Shown here: positions 62,398 through 64,000 of the stretch, in pieces
How positions within the stretch are numbered: the stretch's first letter is position 1
Layout: each line of letters begins with the position of its first letter
From: Clostridia bacterium
Lineage (GTDB): Bacteria; Bacillota; Clostridia; Oscillospirales; CAG-272
Direction of reading: 5' to 3'
Assembly: GCA_017467105.1 (NCBI GenBank)
Contig: JAFTSU010000002.1
Coordinates: 194,481-258,480, forward strand
DNA length: 64,000 nt
Notes under the pieces: model-generated
Seen by the model: only the letters and a program-made list of their open reading frames with translations
The model's database searches: none
Told to the model about the DNA's origin: nothing
Program-made: the position numbers and the translations under genes

Positions 62398-62657
62398 ATA
62401 TATAGGCAAGCTGATATACTCCGGCACTTTTCCGCACTGCGCGAAATGACTCGTATTATCTGAGAGTTAGTATCACCCCGTGTCGCGTTTTTGCGCGTTT
62501 TTCATAATCTGCTCCCTTTGGACACAGATTACCTTTATTATATAATAGCCGATGCTTTTGTAAATATGCTTCTAAAATCAAAATAAAATTTTTTCAAAAA
62601 TAATTGCTGAAACTAAAAGAAATAGAACTCAAAAAGAAAAAAGTATACGGATTTGTA

Positions 62658-62685
62658 TTGAAAAAATATTTTTGTTATGTATAAT
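62658..62685 (+). promoter_or_regulatory. Promoter of the glycosidase-like gene
   Basis: TTGAAA (62658-62663) and TATAAT (62680-62685), 16-base spacer. Confidence 0.7.
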
Positions 62686-62772
62686 TGAATTAGCGACGGT
62701 AAATGTGGCGCCAACCTGCCTTGCGGGTGTATATGACCGAAAAGAACAAATTATTTAATTGGAGGATTTTTT

Positions 62773-64000
62773 ATGTCTTTTGATCTTCGTGGAAAGAGAG
62801 AATTGCTGTGGGACTTAGATATGGCAGAGTCATCTATCGGAGTGCATATAAATCGTCACACGCCGGTGAGAAAGAACGTGGCGCTTACTTGCGACGCTCC
62901 CTGGGAGGGCATTACCTGCGGATATCCTGCGGTACGGCGTATAGGTGACGAATACAGACTGTACTATCGCGCCTCAGGCGAAGACTCTATGGCAAAGGGC
63001 GAAAGCTTTTGCGTAGCCTATAGCAAGGACGGTAAGAGCTTTTATAAGCCTGATCTCGGTATGTATGATTTCGGAAAATGCAAGAGCACTAATATACATC
63101 ACAGAGAAGAGAGATTTATAGATAATTTCTCTATACACTACGATGATAATCCCGACTGTCCCGATGACGAGAAATTTAAGGCGCTTTCTCTGGTATTCGA
63201 CAGAATAACCGAGAAAAAATGCACCACGGAGCTCGCTCTCTACAAGAGCGCTGACGGTATTAAGTTTGAATTCGTGCGGATATTGTCCATCAAGGGAGTC
63301 TTTGATACCTATAACGTTCTGCTGTGGAACGATAAGGAGAAAACATACAGGATATATTTGCGCGATTTTCACAACCAAGACGGCTCAGAATGCGTGTACG
63401 AGCCAACGGATGCGATGAATCTGTGTATCAGAGATATCAGAATATCCAAATCAAAGGATCTGATTAACTGGACTGCTCCGGAGAAGCTTAGCTACGGCGA
63501 GGGCGCGGAGGATCTTCAGCTTTATACGAACCAGATAATCAAATATCCGAGAGCTGATATTTACTTCGGTATGCCCACAAGGTACGTTGACCGCAGAGAT
63601 GATAAGGCAAGCTTCAAGTATCTTTTTGACAAAAATAATTGGAGAAGCGAGCTGTTGGCCGAAGGAAACCGTATAGGCTCCGCCATAACCGACTGTGTGC
63701 TTATGTATTCAAGGGACGGCGAAAACTTCAAGCGCGATAACAACGCGTTTGCCTCGCCGCAATACGAGGAGGGACGCAACTGGCTCTACGGAGATTGCTA
63801 TTTTTCCCACGGAATAGTAGAAACGGTGTCTGACGAAAATCCCGACGTTACAGAGTATTCTATGTACGTGGGCGAGGGCTACAGACAAAAAACAATAGAG
63901 TTTATAAGGTATACCGTAAGACTTGACGGCTTCTATTCGCTTAGAAGCGATTACGATGGCGGCGAGCTCGTTACGGACGGCGTGACTCTCGGCGACGAGA
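62773..64000 (+). CDS. Glycoside hydrolase-like beta-propeller protein (partial)
   Basis: An open frame from ATG 62773, behind GGAGG, to the window end (409 complete codons, no stop), too long to see whole. It opens MSFDLRGKRELLWDLDM, contains propeller-like repeats of Y-S-x-D-G (AYSKDGKSFY, LYKSADGIKF, MYSRDGENFK) and YLRDF, resembling the five-bladed GH32/GH43/GH130-type fold often seen in polysaccharide-degrading gut bacteria. The Y-S-K/R-D-G repeats are diagnostic of such propellers, but catalytic carboxylates cannot be assigned. Cytosolic (no signal peptide). Confidence 0.6.
   Translation, partial: MSFDLRGKRELLWDLDMAESSIGVHINRHTPVRKNVALTCDAPWEGITCGYPAVRRIGDEYRLYYRASGEDSMAKGESFCVAYSKDGKSFYKPDLGMYDFGKCKSTNIHHREERFIDNFSIHYDDNPDCPDDEKFKALSLVFDRITEKKCTTELALYKSADGIKFEFVRILSIKGVFDTYNVLLWNDKEKTYRIYLRDFHNQDGSECVYEPTDAMNLCIRDIRISKSKDLINWTAPEKLSYGEGAEDLQLYTNQIIKYPRADIYFGMPTRYVDRRDDKASFKYLFDKNNWRSELLAEGNRIGSAITDCVLMYSRDGENFKRDNNAFASPQYEEGRNWLYGDCYFSHGIVETVSDENPDVTEYSMYVGEGYRQKTIEFIRYTVRLDGFYSLRSDYDGGELVTDGVTLGDE

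Larger units (their letters stand above)
62328..62772 (+). other. Intergenic region with terminator and promoter
   Basis: About 445 bases without a convincing gene. It holds a terminator hairpin (62351-62390), a GC-richer stretch with GCGTTTTTGCGCG repeats near 62485-62500, an AT-rich tract, and the promoter at 62658-62685 with a leader of about 80 bases before the next gene. Confidence 0.6.

Noticed and set aside
1..64000. rRNA, tRNA, insertion sequence, prophage or defence island
   Set aside because: No tRNA cloverleaf with TTCGA arm, no rRNA-like stretch, no transposase or integrase protein, and no restriction, toxin or cas gene was seen on either strand.

Overview
The window looks like a chromosomal segment of an anaerobic, low-to-mid GC Firmicute, most likely class Clostridia and possibly gut-associated. 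The basis is gene content: a redox sensor Rex, an oxygen-independent class III ribonucleotide reductase, DnaD with a DnaC-type loader, HPr with both His15 and Ser46, a sodium-pump decarboxylase beta subunit, a three-gene FAD/BFD/DUF1667 dehydrogenase operon, and strong purine-rich ribosome sites with sigma-A promoters. I see no rRNA, tRNA, CRISPR array, insertion sequence or prophage. It is almost all core genome, packed into long co-directional runs.

Layout. 272-5390 (+): a lipid module, fakA - plsX - DegV/FakB-type protein - GNAT protein - acyl carrier protein, which reads as fatty acid -> acyl phosphate -> acyl-ACP -> membrane lipid. 5702-10692 (+): deoxynucleotide synthesis, with the NrdG-type activase, then an 817-base non-coding stretch (tandem 18-bp repeats, a terminated structured RNA candidate, tandem NrdR-type boxes, a consensus promoter, a possible antisense RNA), then nrdD carrying a fused redoxin domain, then trxB. 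20102-10816 (-): a pyrimidine operon pyrC-carB-pyrK-pyrD-pyrF-small membrane protein-pyrE-pyrB from one consensus promoter. It encodes every de novo UMP step except the CarA glutaminase subunit, and PyrB carries a PyrI-like zinc tail.

20329-26308: a lipoprotein of unknown function, then (-) a fused ABC transporter and a MATE exporter. 26469-33057 (+): rimM-trmD-polymerase/ligase-like membrane protein, then HPr, uvrC, rsmD and coaD, closing with an unusually elaborate terminator. 42254-33271 (-): alpha/beta hydrolase and M16 protease, an IMP dehydrogenase resembling the Tritrichomonas enzyme, asnA, oadB with a previously untracked 46-residue single-span protein, and a DeoR-type regulator with repeated upstream motifs. 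42515-45643 (+): the glycerol-phosphate-dehydrogenase-like operon. 55895-45843 (-): a housekeeping run, DUF1385-prmC-ddl-murI-rbfA-galU-rimI-tsaD-rex-dnaD-dnaC-like. 56272-64000 (+): a ThyX-like unknown, pth, mfd, a PrsA/SurA-like membrane-anchored protein, and the start of a beta-propeller glycosidase-like gene cut by the window end.

The observations I rate highest are the NrdD-redoxin fusion beside trxB with its regulatory region, the lipid module with its GNAT member, the PyrB zinc-tail fusion, and several small or non-coding elements. I see no large new defence or mobile system in this window.
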